Shown here one piece after another: positions 10,148 to 18,801 of a stretch of 64,000 nucleotides of DNA. The stretch lies in the NCBI GenBank assembly GCA_018266555.1, contig JAFEAF010000019.1, positions 62,001 through 126,000 of the forward strand, read 5' to 3'. The stretch's first letter is position 1, and every line of letters starts with the position of its first letter. The position numbers and the translations under genes are program-made. This stretch comes from Bacteroidota bacterium. Its GTDB lineage: Bacteria; Bacteroidota; Bacteroidia; Chitinophagales; Chitinophagaceae. Below the pieces are notes generated by a model. The model did not search any database. It was not told the origin of the DNA and saw nothing but the letters and a program-made list of their open reading frames with translations.

Positions 10148-10178
10148 AATAATGCCGGTAATGCCGGTATTATTTTTT
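10148..10178 (+). terminator. Terminator of the M13 peptidase gene, overlapping the end of the epimerase gene
   Basis: An 11-base stem (AATAATGCCGG with CCGGTATTATT, one G-U pair), loop TAATG, then a T run. The hairpin's right arm contains the stop codon of the convergent epimerase gene (10170-10172), so the same element probably limits read-through in both directions. Confidence 0.75.
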
Positions 10179-11216
10179 ATATAGCCCGGTAAATTCTATT
10201 CCTAAACCCGGTCTATCAGAATAACTGATTTTTCCATAATTATATTCAATGCCTGTTGCAACATCTTCCTGTAATAATAACGGCCCGTCCATATCCACAT
10301 GATCAATTAAGGGAAGTAAATGAGCAATGGCTGCTGAGCCCACTGTTGATTCATTCATACATCCCACCATAATCTTCATATCAAGCTCTCTTGCTTTTTT
10401 TATCATTCTCAAAGCTGGTGTAATGCCACTGCATTTGGTCAATTTGATATTGATACCATGAAAGTGGTTATTGCATTTTTCAACATCCTGTTCAAATACA
10501 CAGCTTTCATCTGCAAATAATGGGATTGGGGATTCGGCATATAATTTTTTCATTCCCTCCCAGTTGTCTTTTGCTAACGGTTGCTCCACTAATTCCACTC
10601 CCAAATCTTTCAAACGGGGAATCAGTTTCAAAGCAGTTTCTAAATTCCATGCTGCGTTGGCATCTACCCTTAAAATAGCCTCCGTATTTTCTCTTAATGC
10701 TTTTACAATCGCAATATCGTCAGCAGTTCCCACTTTTATTTTATAAATCGGCCAGGGGGTTTCTTTCATCTTGGCTACCATGGTTTCGATACTGTCAATC
10801 CCAATGGTAAAATCCGTCAATGGATTTTTTGAAATATCGCCATTCCAGAGCTCAAATAACTTTTTATTATTCATTTTTCCAAAAAGATCCCAGGCTGCAA
10901 TGTCAAGAGCACATACTAAAAATGGGTTATCTGGAAAAAGATGATGCAAATAATGCCAGTACCGATCCGGTTCCGTAAAAGCAAATTTTTCTACAAATTT
11001 TTTCTTTGCTTCAAGGTCTTCAATCATTTTTTCCACCGGGATATTATAATAAGTTATGGCAGGAGCCTCACCATAACCTTTTATTCCCAAACCCTGCCTG
11101 CCGGCAGTAAAGTTTTCCAACTCAACAACCAATGTGGGCTGATGAGTTTTTGTACCTTTTGAAATAGTAAATGGATGGCGAAATTGAAGATTATATTTCC
11201 AATACTGTATGTTCAT
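10170..11216 (-). CDS. Dipeptide epimerase (L-Ala-D/L-Glu epimerase type, enolase superfamily)
   Basis: 348 residues from an ATG. The barrel motifs are all present: KIK with Lys159 and Lys161, VDANAAW with Asp185, VEQPL with Glu211, ADES with Asp236, IKLTK with Lys258/Lys261, and the family-specific DMDGP (Asp308, Asp310) that binds the dipeptide amino group. Enzymes of this set epimerise Ala-Glu or related dipeptides released from peptidoglycan or protein; exact dipeptide choice varies and cannot be read from the sequence. It sits 15 bases downstream of the glucanotransferase gene on the same strand, probably one transcript, although the two functions have no evident link. Confidence 0.88.
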   Translation of the reverse strand: MNIQYWKYNLQFRHPFTISKGTKTHQPTLVVELENFTAGRQGLGIKGYGEAPAITYYNIPVEKMIEDLEAKKKFVEKFAFTEPDRYWHYLHHLFPDNPFLVCALDIAAWDLFGKMNNKKLFELWNGDISKNPLTDFTIGIDSIETMVAKMKETPWPIYKIKVGTADDIAIVKALRENTEAILRVDANAAWNLETALKLIPRLKDLGVELVEQPLAKDNWEGMKKLYAESPIPLFADESCVFEQDVEKCNNHFHGINIKLTKCSGITPALRMIKKARELDMKIMVGCMNESTVGSAAIAHLLPLIDHVDMDGPLLLQEDVATGIEYNYGKISYSDRPGLGIEFTGLYKK

Positions 11217-11231
11217 ATTTCAATTATTTTT

Positions 11232-13934
11232 TTACCCACGACCACTATGAATCACATATCCTTTCAATTCTTCATTAAAATCTTTTGCTTTAATAAGGTC
11301 TTCCAGGTTAAGATGCATTCGGTAAGTCCATAAATTTTTGCTGTTGGCTGGCACATTAATCCGCTCCTCATGCGGATTCTCTCTTCTCAAAGATTCACTC
11401 ATCCCTAAAATATCCTGCAGTTGAAAGATACTCCACATAGCAGGAGAATATAAGTGCTGAAGTACAATGGCCCTGTTAATCCAAGGCTCACAATAAAAAG
11501 GTGCCTCCCCTACCTGCCCGAGCATCTTATTAAAAAAGCGCTGTGTTTTTTCCCTATTCTCTTCCCACCAACCCCGAATGGTACTCATATCATGAGTGGA
11601 AGGTGTAACAACGGATAAATAATGTGCATGTTCAGGATGAAAAAATTCATTTTCGGAGTTTTTGGGCATTCGTTGTATTTCAAGACTCAGAATTCCTAAC
11701 TGGTCCATCACATCGGGCACACAATGCGGTACCATTCCCAAATCTTCACCACATACCAGCATATTGGTTGCTGCTTTCAGTTGGGGCAACTTATGCATGG
11801 CTTCTTTAAACCAAAAACCATCCTGCCGATGATAAAAATAATTGATGTAAAGCCGGTATAGTTTTTCCTGCTCAAATGGAATCAGGTTCCTGTAAGAAAG
11901 GTTTTTTTCCATTGAAATGCGGAAATGAAATTGTTGTCCCTGAGAGCCTTCTTGTACAAACAGGAGCACATTGGAAATAAGATCATACAAACCCTGTTTT
12001 AATCTTTTATTTTCATCGCAATCATCTTTGCCGGCAAAAAAATGTTCTACCTGCCTCTGTGTTTCAAAGTCCGGCAGGAGTTCATAGCCTCCGGAATTAT
12101 TAGTGCGCAAAAAATCATTCTTTACTTTTCCGGCAAGCGCTCCGAATATTTCTGACAAAACAGAATCATTAATAAACGGTTTGCAATAACGATTTTGATC
12201 GAACCAGATACCATTTTCACCAAATTCAGAAATATGAACGGGTATGGCGGGAACGAAATGTCCCATGATACCTTCTACTGCATGGATGGGAATATACCAG
12301 ATGCGGAAAAAACCGAGAATATGATCAATGCGAAATGCATCAAAGTAATGGCTCATCTGGGAAAAGCGTTGTTTCCACCAGTCAAATCCATCTTCCTGCA
12401 TTTTTTTCCAGTTATATGCAGGGAATTCCCAATTTTGACCTTTAGCAGCAAAGTCATCCGGCGGCGCACCAACCTGCCCGTTGCGGTCAAACAGTTCCGG
12501 TGCGGTCCATGCTTCACAACTGAATTTGTTTACTCCAATCGGAAGGTCTCCTTTTAGCACAATTCCTTTCTTGTGAATATAAGCAACGGTGTCTTCCAGT
12601 TGACAGTGCAAATGATATTGTATGAAATAATTAAAGGCGATGTCTTTGTAAGCGTCAGATTGAGGCGAACATAATTTTTCAATTTCTTTTTTATTATATT
12701 CTTTGTGTGCATTCCAATTACTAAAAGATGCAGTGCCATGTTTGTCTCTCAAAAAACAAAAAGCAGAATATGAAACCAGCCAGTGTTTATTGTTCTCAAA
12801 AAAAAGCCGGAAATCATCGGAGTTTAGCGTTTCATCCTGCATCACATTATACAATTCATGCAGGGCCTCCATTTTGAGTTTCATTACCTGCTCATAATCT
12901 ACTTTAGCCTGTCCGTTTAATAAAACTTGTTTTTTTTTCAGGTTTTGAATCCGGGAAGCATATTTTTCTCCTGCCAAAGAAAAAATATTTATATATATGG
13001 GATGTAATGCAAATGCAGAAATAGCTGCATAAGGATAGGAGTCCAAAACGGTATTGGTGACTGTAGTATCATTGACCGGAAGTAATTGTATTAATTTCAA
13101 ACCGGATTTTACAGCCCAGTCTGCCAACAATTTTATATCGGTAAATTCCCCGACTCCAAAACTTTTCTTGCTGCGCAAACTGAAGACAGGTATTGCTACT
13201 CCGGCACCTTTCCATGTGTTGTTGGCCAAATGAACAAAGCCATCGTGGAGGATATTAATCTTTTTCTTTAGAGCGTCACCATAAAGCAAGCGGTTATTCC
13301 CCGATTCATAACCAGCAAATTCTTTTTTCTTTGTATCATAAACACCGTATTTATAGGCTACCGGGAAGCTATCTTCTGAAAGATCAAGCCTGGCTTCATA
13401 CCAATTTTCATTTTTTGAAAGTAGCAGGGGTTTTTCAGTAGTCCATTCGCCAAGAGTTTTGCAACTTCCTATGAGGCATAACGCTTCATTTTTTTTCAGC
13501 AATGGTGATTTTAACCGGAAGAGATGTGTGAAATGTTTTTTAACCGGTTTTGTTTTAGAAACTGAAGCACTTCTTCTAAGTAATACATTTTTAAATGGAG
13601 CAGAATAGAAAGCATTTTCATATTCACCGGCATGATTCCATGTATCAGTTAACTGAACTTCATTAATTTCTTTTTTGACTACATTGATTGTTCTGTCATT
13701 ACCCCATTCCCAAATCAATTCGCCTTCTTTATTTTTCAAAAAATATTTATAAATGACTTCTTGCGGCAGGCTCTTTCTTTTTACAGTCAGCGTACAATGC
13801 CAAAATTCATCATTAAGATATTCCATGGGTATGGCTAATGAAGGATCATTGTTTCCCAATTCTTCAATATTGCCACTTATCCAAAGGCTTTGGTTAAATT
13901 CAGTATGAAATCTTAAGTAAAATTGTAGTTTCAT
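11232..13934 (-). CDS. malQ: 4-alpha-glucanotransferase, GH77, with two N-terminal CBM20 domains (DPE2-like)
   Basis: The ATG at 13934 is chosen because a TATATTTG -7 box (13962-13969) overlaps the longer start; about 900 residues. Residues 1-100 and about 125-230 are two CBM20-like starch-binding modules (first: FYLRFHTEF, WISGNIEELG; second: LCLIGSCKTLGEW). The GH77 barrel follows, with nucleophile Asp in FRIDHILGF (near 538), acid/base Glu in GEDLGMVP (near 729) and THD in STHDMS (near 780). The architecture is that of plant DPE2 and many Bacteroidota MalQ proteins, far longer than the roughly 500-700 residues of plain MalQ. It transfers glucan segments and releases glucose in the cytoplasm (no signal peptide). 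Confidence 0.93.
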   Translation of the reverse strand: MKLQFYLRFHTEFNQSLWISGNIEELGNNDPSLAIPMEYLNDEFWHCTLTVKRKSLPQEVIYKYFLKNKEGELIWEWGNDRTINVVKKEINEVQLTDTWNHAGEYENAFYSAPFKNVLLRRSASVSKTKPVKKHFTHLFRLKSPLLKKNEALCLIGSCKTLGEWTTEKPLLLSKNENWYEARLDLSEDSFPVAYKYGVYDTKKKEFAGYESGNNRLLYGDALKKKINILHDGFVHLANNTWKGAGVAIPVFSLRSKKSFGVGEFTDIKLLADWAVKSGLKLIQLLPVNDTTVTNTVLDSYPYAAISAFALHPIYINIFSLAGEKYASRIQNLKKKQVLLNGQAKVDYEQVMKLKMEALHELYNVMQDETLNSDDFRLFFENNKHWLVSYSAFCFLRDKHGTASFSNWNAHKEYNKKEIEKLCSPQSDAYKDIAFNYFIQYHLHCQLEDTVAYIHKKGIVLKGDLPIGVNKFSCEAWTAPELFDRNGQVGAPPDDFAAKGQNWEFPAYNWKKMQEDGFDWWKQRFSQMSHYFDAFRIDHILGFFRIWYIPIHAVEGIMGHFVPAIPVHISEFGENGIWFDQNRYCKPFINDSVLSEIFGALAGKVKNDFLRTNNSGGYELLPDFETQRQVEHFFAGKDDCDENKRLKQGLYDLISNVLLFVQEGSQGQQFHFRISMEKNLSYRNLIPFEQEKLYRLYINYFYHRQDGFWFKEAMHKLPQLKAATNMLVCGEDLGMVPHCVPDVMDQLGILSLEIQRMPKNSENEFFHPEHAHYLSVVTPSTHDMSTIRGWWEENREKTQRFFNKMLGQVGEAPFYCEPWINRAIVLQHLYSPAMWSIFQLQDILGMSESLRRENPHEERINVPANSKNLWTYRMHLNLEDLIKAKDFNEELKGYVIHSGRG

Positions 13935-13961
13935 GTGGCTGTGTGTGCCCGGGTTTATCAT

Positions 13962-13969
13962 CAAATATA
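13962..13969 (-). promoter_or_regulatory. -7 box (TATATTTG) of the malQ-epimerase pair
   Basis: Minus-strand match to TAnnTTTG, 27 bases before the chosen ATG and overlapping the upstream alternative starts. It supports the 900-residue form of MalQ. Confidence 0.4.
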
Positions 13970-14106
13970 ATGTGTTCCCAAGACACTTTAGTGCGATAAC
14001 ATCAAAAATATATTTATTTCAATTTCGTTCCGTTTCTTTGCTTAGAAGCCGCAAAGAAAATCGCTAAGAAGTTGAAAACTAATTTTTTCTTTTAACGTCA
14101 CCTCAT

Positions 14107-14114
14107 TACTTTTG
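14107..14114 (+). promoter_or_regulatory. -7 box (TACTTTTG) of the 51-aa membrane protein gene
   Basis: Exact TAnnTTTG match, 15 bases before the ATG at 14130. Its tight placement is the main support that this short frame is a real gene. Confidence 0.45.
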
Positions 14115-14129
14115 CAAAAATCTTTCTCC

Positions 14130-14285
14130 ATGGAACAAAAAAAGAAATACAAAGGGTTTTATTGGCTGATATTTTTGATTTCTTCGGCAGGGTTGGCAAT
14201 TGCTATTTATTACCATTGGCCCTGGCTAACTTTTATTTTGCCGTTTTTTGCCACTTCGTTTGTAAAAGCTTTAGATATTATTTAA
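14130..14285 (+). CDS. Small two-segment membrane protein, 51 aa
   Basis: A short frame, ATG to TAA. The product has a basic start (MEQKKKYKG), a hydrophobic segment of about 18 residues (FYWLIFLISSAGLAIAIYY), the turn HWPW, and a second hydrophobic segment (LTFILPFFATSFVKAL). This is the layout of a tiny inner-membrane hairpin protein with both ends in the cytoplasm. No family recognised. The consensus -7 box directly upstream, and the lack of any other feature in the 450 bases between malQ and the YqaE-like gene, make it credible. Confidence 0.55.
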   Translation: MEQKKKYKGFYWLIFLISSAGLAIAIYYHWPWLTFILPFFATSFVKALDII

Positions 14286-14388
14286 AAATATTTCTCAGCA
14301 ATCTTGAAAATACAGGGCAGATTTAGTATCGAAAAAAAACTCCCTTATTGCTTTGAAATAAATAAACTACCGTAAAAAATACACTGCT

Positions 14389-14811
14389 ATGAAAAAAAAA
14401 TATTTTATTCTTCTTGTTTTACTGGTTGCAGGAATTTTTATTTCTGAAAAATCTCATGCATCGATTGTTGCTCCATCAGGTTCTGCAGTAATACTTCCGG
14501 GCAATCCAGATCCGGCAACTGTAAATTCAGCCGTTCAGGAGTTCAAAAATTTGTCAAAAAAGGAAAAAAAAGAACGTATCAAAGAAGTTAAGGCTCTCAT
14601 CAAACATTATAAAGCTGAAAAAAAGTCCGGGAAAGCAGCCAGCGATAACACAGTATTACTTTGCATTCTTGCTGTTTTACTTCCGCCCTTGGCAGTATAT
14701 CTGCATGAAGGGGAGATCAATAATAAATTCTGGATCAGTCTCCTGCTGACTATTCTTTTCTGGCTGCCCGGAGTGATCTATGCCCTTATAGTGATATTGG
14801 GCGGTGACTAA
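14389..14811 (+). CDS. YqaE/Pmp3-family membrane protein with N-terminal signal and linker
   Basis: 140 residues. A signal peptide (MKKKYFILLVLLVAGIFIS) is followed by a charged helical linker (KNLSKKEKKERIKEVKAL and onward), and then by a Pmp3/YqaE domain at about residues 85-138: ILAVLLPPLAVYLHEGE and LLTILFWLPGVIYAL match the family core (LPPLAV, LLTxxGWxPGxIxA). Pmp3 proteins are two-helix membrane proteins linked to ion homeostasis and stress; the extended form seen here is common in Bacteroidota. Specific function is unknown. It is followed by a clear terminator. Confidence 0.88.
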   Translation: MKKKYFILLVLLVAGIFISEKSHASIVAPSGSAVILPGNPDPATVNSAVQEFKNLSKKEKKERIKEVKALIKHYKAEKKSGKAASDNTVLLCILAVLLPPLAVYLHEGEINNKFWISLLLTILFWLPGVIYALIVILGGD

Positions 14812-14831
14812 TTTTTGTTTTTAAATTGAAG

Positions 14832-14862
14832 AAACCGGGTGAGTGGTCATTCCGGTTTTTTT
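14832..14862 (+). terminator. Terminator of the YqaE-like gene
   Basis: AAACCGG pairs with CCGGTTT around a 13-base loop and is followed by a run of T (seven or more). It lies 20 bases after the stop. Confidence 0.75.
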
Positions 14863-14880
14863 ATTTCTGCCTACTTTTAC

Positions 14881-14901
14881 AGTTCAATTATTTATTGAAC
14901 T
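14881..14901 (+). repeat. Perfect palindrome in the leader of the TlpA-like gene
   Basis: AGTTCAAT and ATTGAACT form an 8-base inverted repeat around TATTT. It begins two bases after a near-consensus -7 box (TACTTTTA, 14872-14879) and ends 12 bases before the ATG at 14914. It therefore sits at the presumed transcription start, where it could be an operator or a leader hairpin. Chance in AT-rich DNA is possible. Confidence 0.4.
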
Positions 14902-14913
14902 TAAAATTCCTGT

Positions 14914-16851
14914 ATGAAAAAAAGATTTGCTTTTCTTCCCATCCTGCTTTTTGTGAACCTGGTTTCATTAGGCCAGCAATATTCAAACCTCAGTTTCTCA
15001 CCTGCCCAGCCTAAACCCGGAGATAAAATACATTTTGAGTATTCGAATAAAGGAACTGTTCTGGGTAATGAATCATCTTTTGACGCCATTGCCTATATCA
15101 GCGATGGACAAGTCAGAGCCCAGGAAATTACTTTAAAAACTGAAGGTGACAAATGGATAGGCAATATTGTGACTAATGATTCAACCAAAGTTGTTTTTCT
15201 TGTATTTAAAAAAGATGAATTGATTGATAACAATAAAGAACAGGGCTATTCCCTGATGCTTTTTACCGGAGGTGAACCGGTTAAAGGAGCGTATATTGCC
15301 GAAGCAGATTTCATCAACGGGTATGGTTCATTCCTGATGCAACTAAAAAGCGATCCGGCCCAGTCTCTCAGCTTATATAATAAAGAATTCCTTCGCTATC
15401 CTGATCTTAAGTCTAAATATCTTGCTTCTTATGCCGGGCTCCTTTTACGCATTGACAAAAGCACAGCTAAAGAAAAAATCCAGCCTTTTATTGATGAATT
15501 GACAGGCAACGAAAATAAAACTGAAGCGGATTATCAAACACTGGTAAACACTTACCAGAGACTCGGGGAAAAAGAAAAATCCGATAATTTTAAAAAAGAA
15601 GCTTTCCAAAAATTTCCTGCCGGGAATTTGGCAAAAGGTGAAAAGTTGAATTCTTTTTATAATGAACAGGATCTGAAAAAGAAACAAGGTTTGCTGAAAA
15701 CATTGCTCAAAGAAATTCCATCTAAAACTGAAAATGAAAAAATAACGATTAACGGTTTATATTATTCCATGGCATCTGTTGCGGCTGCAGCCAAAAACTG
15801 GACTTTGTTTAAACAATATGCTTCTCATGTTACAGCCAAAGAAATGCTTGCAAATTCATACAACTCTGCTGCATGGACCTTATCGGGAGAAAGCCTGGAT
15901 TCGAAAGTAAATAAACCCAACCTGATATTAGCAAAAGATTTTGCATCAAAGGCTGTTTCAGGCATGAGATACGCAATGGAACATCTAAAGAATAAACCAA
16001 CTTACTTTACGGACAAAGAATATAAAAAGAATATGAACTACTCCAGTGGAATGTATGGCGATACCTATGCTCTTATACTGTGGAAACTGGGACTTAAAAC
16101 TGAAGCATACAAAGTACAGGAAGCAGCTGTGAAAGCTATGGACAATAATAACCAGGAAGCAAATGAAAGATATATTATTTATAAAGAAAAAGTAAAAGGA
16201 GTTAATGCAGTAAAAAATGAAATAGAAAATTATGTGAAAGAAGGTAAATCATCTCCCAAACTGAAAGAGATGCTGAAAAAAGCCTATCTATCCGGCGGAC
16301 ATACAGAAGCAGAATATGCAAGCTACATAGAAAACCTGATGAAAGAATACCGGGCTAAACTGAAAGAAGAAGTCATAAAAAAAATGATAACTCAGGAAGC
16401 ACCAAAATTTGCGCTAAAAGATATAGCTGGAAACAATATATCATTAGATGACCTGAAAGGAAAGGTAGTAGTGGCTGATTTCTGGGCTACCTGGTGCGGG
16501 CCGTGCAAAGCATCTTTCCCCGCCATGCAAACAGCATTGAATAAATTCAAAGATGATCCGAATGTACAATTTGTTTTTGTTAATAGCTGGGAAAATAAAA
16601 AGCCCGAAGAAATGCAGAAGAATGCGGATGAGTTTATCAAAAAAAATAAATATACATTTCAGGTATTGCTCGATACCGATGATAAAGTGATTGGCAATTA
16701 CGGCGTGGAAGGTATCCCCACAAAATTTGTAATTGACCCATCAGGTAATATTCGTTTCAAAGCAATCGGGTATGATGGCAGCGCTGACAAACTGGTGGAT
16801 GAATTATCTGCCGTAATTGATGTATTAAAATCAGGGATTGTAAAAGAATAA
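14914..16851 (+). CDS. Periplasmic TlpA-like thioredoxin-fold protein with large N-terminal region
   Basis: 645 residues. A signal peptide (MKKRFAFLPILLFVNLVSLG) is followed by a beta-sandwich-like region (to about 130), a long helical, TPR-like region (about 150-480, many Lys/Glu-rich helices) and a C-terminal TlpA/AhpC-TSA domain. The redox motif WCGPCK lies at about residues 526-531 in FWATWCGPCKASFP, and the cis-Pro loop in GIPTKFVIDP. Such proteins reduce or isomerise disulfides on the outer side of the inner membrane. The N-terminal region probably recruits partners; this is inference. It is monocistronic with its own terminator. Confidence 0.88.
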   Translation: MKKRFAFLPILLFVNLVSLGQQYSNLSFSPAQPKPGDKIHFEYSNKGTVLGNESSFDAIAYISDGQVRAQEITLKTEGDKWIGNIVTNDSTKVVFLVFKKDELIDNNKEQGYSLMLFTGGEPVKGAYIAEADFINGYGSFLMQLKSDPAQSLSLYNKEFLRYPDLKSKYLASYAGLLLRIDKSTAKEKIQPFIDELTGNENKTEADYQTLVNTYQRLGEKEKSDNFKKEAFQKFPAGNLAKGEKLNSFYNEQDLKKKQGLLKTLLKEIPSKTENEKITINGLYYSMASVAAAAKNWTLFKQYASHVTAKEMLANSYNSAAWTLSGESLDSKVNKPNLILAKDFASKAVSGMRYAMEHLKNKPTYFTDKEYKKNMNYSSGMYGDTYALILWKLGLKTEAYKVQEAAVKAMDNNNQEANERYIIYKEKVKGVNAVKNEIENYVKEGKSSPKLKEMLKKAYLSGGHTEAEYASYIENLMKEYRAKLKEEVIKKMITQEAPKFALKDIAGNNISLDDLKGKVVVADFWATWCGPCKASFPAMQTALNKFKDDPNVQFVFVNSWENKKPEEMQKNADEFIKKNKYTFQVLLDTDDKVIGNYGVEGIPTKFVIDPSGNIRFKAIGYDGSADKLVDELSAVIDVLKSGIVKE

Positions 16852-16890
16852 AAGGCTTTCTAAATTATTGAAATCAACTATTTACTTTTA

Positions 16891-16924
16891 AACTGCTGGC
16901 ACTGATCATAACCAGCGGTTTTTT
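16891..16924 (+). terminator. Terminator of the TlpA-like gene
   Basis: CTGCTGG pairs with CCAGCGG (one G-U pair), extended by AA/TT, around a 12-base loop, followed by a T run. It lies about 40 bases after the stop. Confidence 0.7.
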
Positions 16925-16985
16925 AATGTCATACCGGGCCGGATAAATTTTATTTTAAATTATTCGGACATTTCAGGAATTTACC

Positions 16986-16993
16986 TATCTTCG
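16986..16993 (+). promoter_or_regulatory. Possible -7 box (TATCTTCG) for the SnoaL-like lipoprotein gene
   Basis: Matches the TAnnTTCG variant of the Bacteroidota -7 element. It lies about 90 bases before the ATG at 17084, giving a long leader. Confidence 0.3.
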
Positions 16994-17083
16994 GCAACCC
17001 TCATTTAATTTTTACCCTCTGCATACCTTTCCCTGCCCTCTTTCTTGGAATCTAAATAAATTAATAAACGAAAAACAACGATT

Positions 17084-17635
17084 ATGAAAAAGGGGTTTCT
17101 TTTCGCTTTAGTAGTACTTCTTGCTGCCTGCAATTCAAAAAAACCGGGAAGCAATGATTCCACTACCCCCGGCAATGCAACGACTCAAATGAAAGACATC
17201 AATTCACCTTACCCGGTGAATTATTCTTCCAAATTTGTAATGGATGATCCCAAAAATGCTGAAACATTATTGAGCCTTTGGAAAGACTGGGACAACGGTG
17301 ATCTGTCAAAAAGCAGGGACAAGTTTGCCGACACCATTGAAATGCATTTTTCTGATGGAACAATATTTAAAGGCTCCCGGGATAGCATCCTTGCAGATGG
17401 CCAAAGAATGAGGAATACAATGAAAAATGTAGAAAGCAGAGTAGATGCTATCATGGCGGTAAAAAGTACTGATAAAAACGAAGCCTGGGCCTGCCTATGG
17501 GGGATGGAAAAAAGTACGGATGCTAAAGGGAAAACGGATTCCAGCTTTGTGCAGGAAACATGGAGATTTGATACATCAGGCCGTGCAAATCTGATGTATC
17601 AATTCAGAGCTGCACCGCCAAAACCTATGAAATAA
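17084..17635 (+). CDS. Lipoprotein with SnoaL/NTF2-like domain
   Basis: 183 residues. Lipoprotein signal MKKGFLFALVVLLAAC with Cys at 16, followed by a Ser/Thr/Gly/Pro linker. From about residue 60 the sequence (LLSLWKDWDNGDLSKSRD, FADTIEMHFSDGTIFKG, then WACLWGMEK and VQETWRFDTSGR) follows the cone-shaped NTF2/SnoaL-like pattern: helix, DxxxMxF strand, and the last two strands with WRF. These folds bind small ligands or act as simple enzymes; no catalytic residue can be assigned here. Single-gene unit followed by a terminator. Confidence 0.75.
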   Translation: MKKGFLFALVVLLAACNSKKPGSNDSTTPGNATTQMKDINSPYPVNYSSKFVMDDPKNAETLLSLWKDWDNGDLSKSRDKFADTIEMHFSDGTIFKGSRDSILADGQRMRNTMKNVESRVDAIMAVKSTDKNEAWACLWGMEKSTDAKGKTDSSFVQETWRFDTSGRANLMYQFRAAPPKPMK

Positions 17636-17642
17636 TTTTTTC

Positions 17643-17680
17643 AAAGAGCTCCCGCTTGGGAGCTTTTTAATTTTTTTTAC
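17643..17680 (+). terminator. Terminator of the SnoaL-like lipoprotein gene
   Basis: AGCTCCC pairs with GGGAGCT around GCTT, extended by AAA/TTT, followed by a T-rich tract with eight T in a row. A textbook intrinsic terminator. Confidence 0.88.
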
Positions 17681-17781
17681 TCATGAGCGTTTCAGCATTT
17701 TGGCTAAATGATTTTGAGGGTAAAGGCTGCAAAAAAACCTGTACCAATCTTTGAATCCACTTTTGATAACTCATAATCTGA

Positions 17782-18717
17782 ATGAAAAAAAATATACTCA
17801 TAGTACTCCTCGTTTTTAGCTCGAATTTTTCGGCCACAAAGACATTTTCCCAAAATCAAAAAGTAACCAAACACGAAAATGTAATTTATGGAATGATCTC
17901 AGGCATGGCCTTGCTCATGGATGTTTATCAACCGGAAAAAAGCAATCATCTTGGCATTGTTTATATTATTGGAAGTGGCTTTGGAGCCTCGGATTATTAC
18001 AAAAAAATATACAACCAGGTTCCTTTAAAAGATGATTATTACCTTGATACTGCCTATAGCGGGAAATGGATCCGTATTTTGAATGATAAAGGTTATACGG
18101 TCTTTGTAATAAATCACCGGTTTGCTCCAAGGTTTCATTATCCTGATATATTTTATGATTGTCAGCGTGCCGTTCGGTTTATAAGATATAATGCAAACCA
18201 ATATCAAATTGATGCCCGTCATATTGGAGCTATGGGACATTCCTCAGGCGCATATCTTTCTGCCATGCTTGGTGTTACAGACACTCTGATAACACACCCG
18301 GAAAACCCGATGGACAGTATGAGTTCAAAAGTGCAAGCCGTTGTGACATTAGCGGCTCCTTTTGTTTTGTCTGAAATTGGAAAGAACTTTGATACGTTGC
18401 CGGCCTCCAAATATTATCTGCAGATAGCATTGGATTATATTGGAGAACTACCTGAAATCAAAAACAATGAATTCATTTTATCAGCCAAATATGCGCAGGC
18501 ATCCCCCATTTCTTATGTGACTGCAGATGATGCGCCGATTATGGTTTATTACTCAGAAAATGATCCAATCATTCCTCCAAGGCAGGCTGTTATGATGTGC
18601 AAAAAATTAAAAGAAGCCGGTGTACCCTTCAAAGAAATTCATAACCCGGATAACGGACATGAGCCGCTACCTGATATGCAGGCGGTTGATAATTGGTTCA
18701 AGAAATATCTAAAATAA
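17782..18717 (+). CDS. Secreted alpha/beta hydrolase (esterase, BD-FAE-like)
   Basis: 311 residues with a signal peptide (MKKNILIVLLVFSSNFSATKTFSQ region). The alpha/beta-hydrolase core shows an oxyanion strand (GIVYIIGSGFGASD), the nucleophile elbow GHSSGA with Ser near 154, the acid in SENDPIIPP (Asp near 260) and the base in NGHEPLPD (His near 293). The order and the FDCQRAVRFIRYNA-type helix fit carbohydrate-ester or carboxyl-ester hydrolases of the BD-FAE/esterase-lipase set. Substrate unknown. A decayed copy of its 3' quarter lies immediately downstream (18802-19016), so a tandem duplicate once existed. Confidence 0.85.
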   Translation: MKKNILIVLLVFSSNFSATKTFSQNQKVTKHENVIYGMISGMALLMDVYQPEKSNHLGIVYIIGSGFGASDYYKKIYNQVPLKDDYYLDTAYSGKWIRILNDKGYTVFVINHRFAPRFHYPDIFYDCQRAVRFIRYNANQYQIDARHIGAMGHSSGAYLSAMLGVTDTLITHPENPMDSMSSKVQAVVTLAAPFVLSEIGKNFDTLPASKYYLQIALDYIGELPEIKNNEFILSAKYAQASPISYVTADDAPIMVYYSENDPIIPPRQAVMMCKKLKEAGVPFKEIHNPDNGHEPLPDMQAVDNWFKKYLK

Positions 18718-18752
18718 ATCTTCTTGCCTTTAGCTCCCAACGCAACATAAAT

Positions 18753-18771
18753 CACAGAAAAAGTTTCTGTG
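18753..18771 (+). terminator. Hairpin after the alpha/beta hydrolase gene
   Basis: CACAGAAA pairs perfectly with TTTCTGTG around AAG, 35 bases after the stop. The T tract is weak (TTT), so this is a possible rather than a clear terminator. Confidence 0.4.
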
Positions 18772-18801
18772 TTTCAGCGGTGGCTCGTAAGGAACAAAGG
18801 C

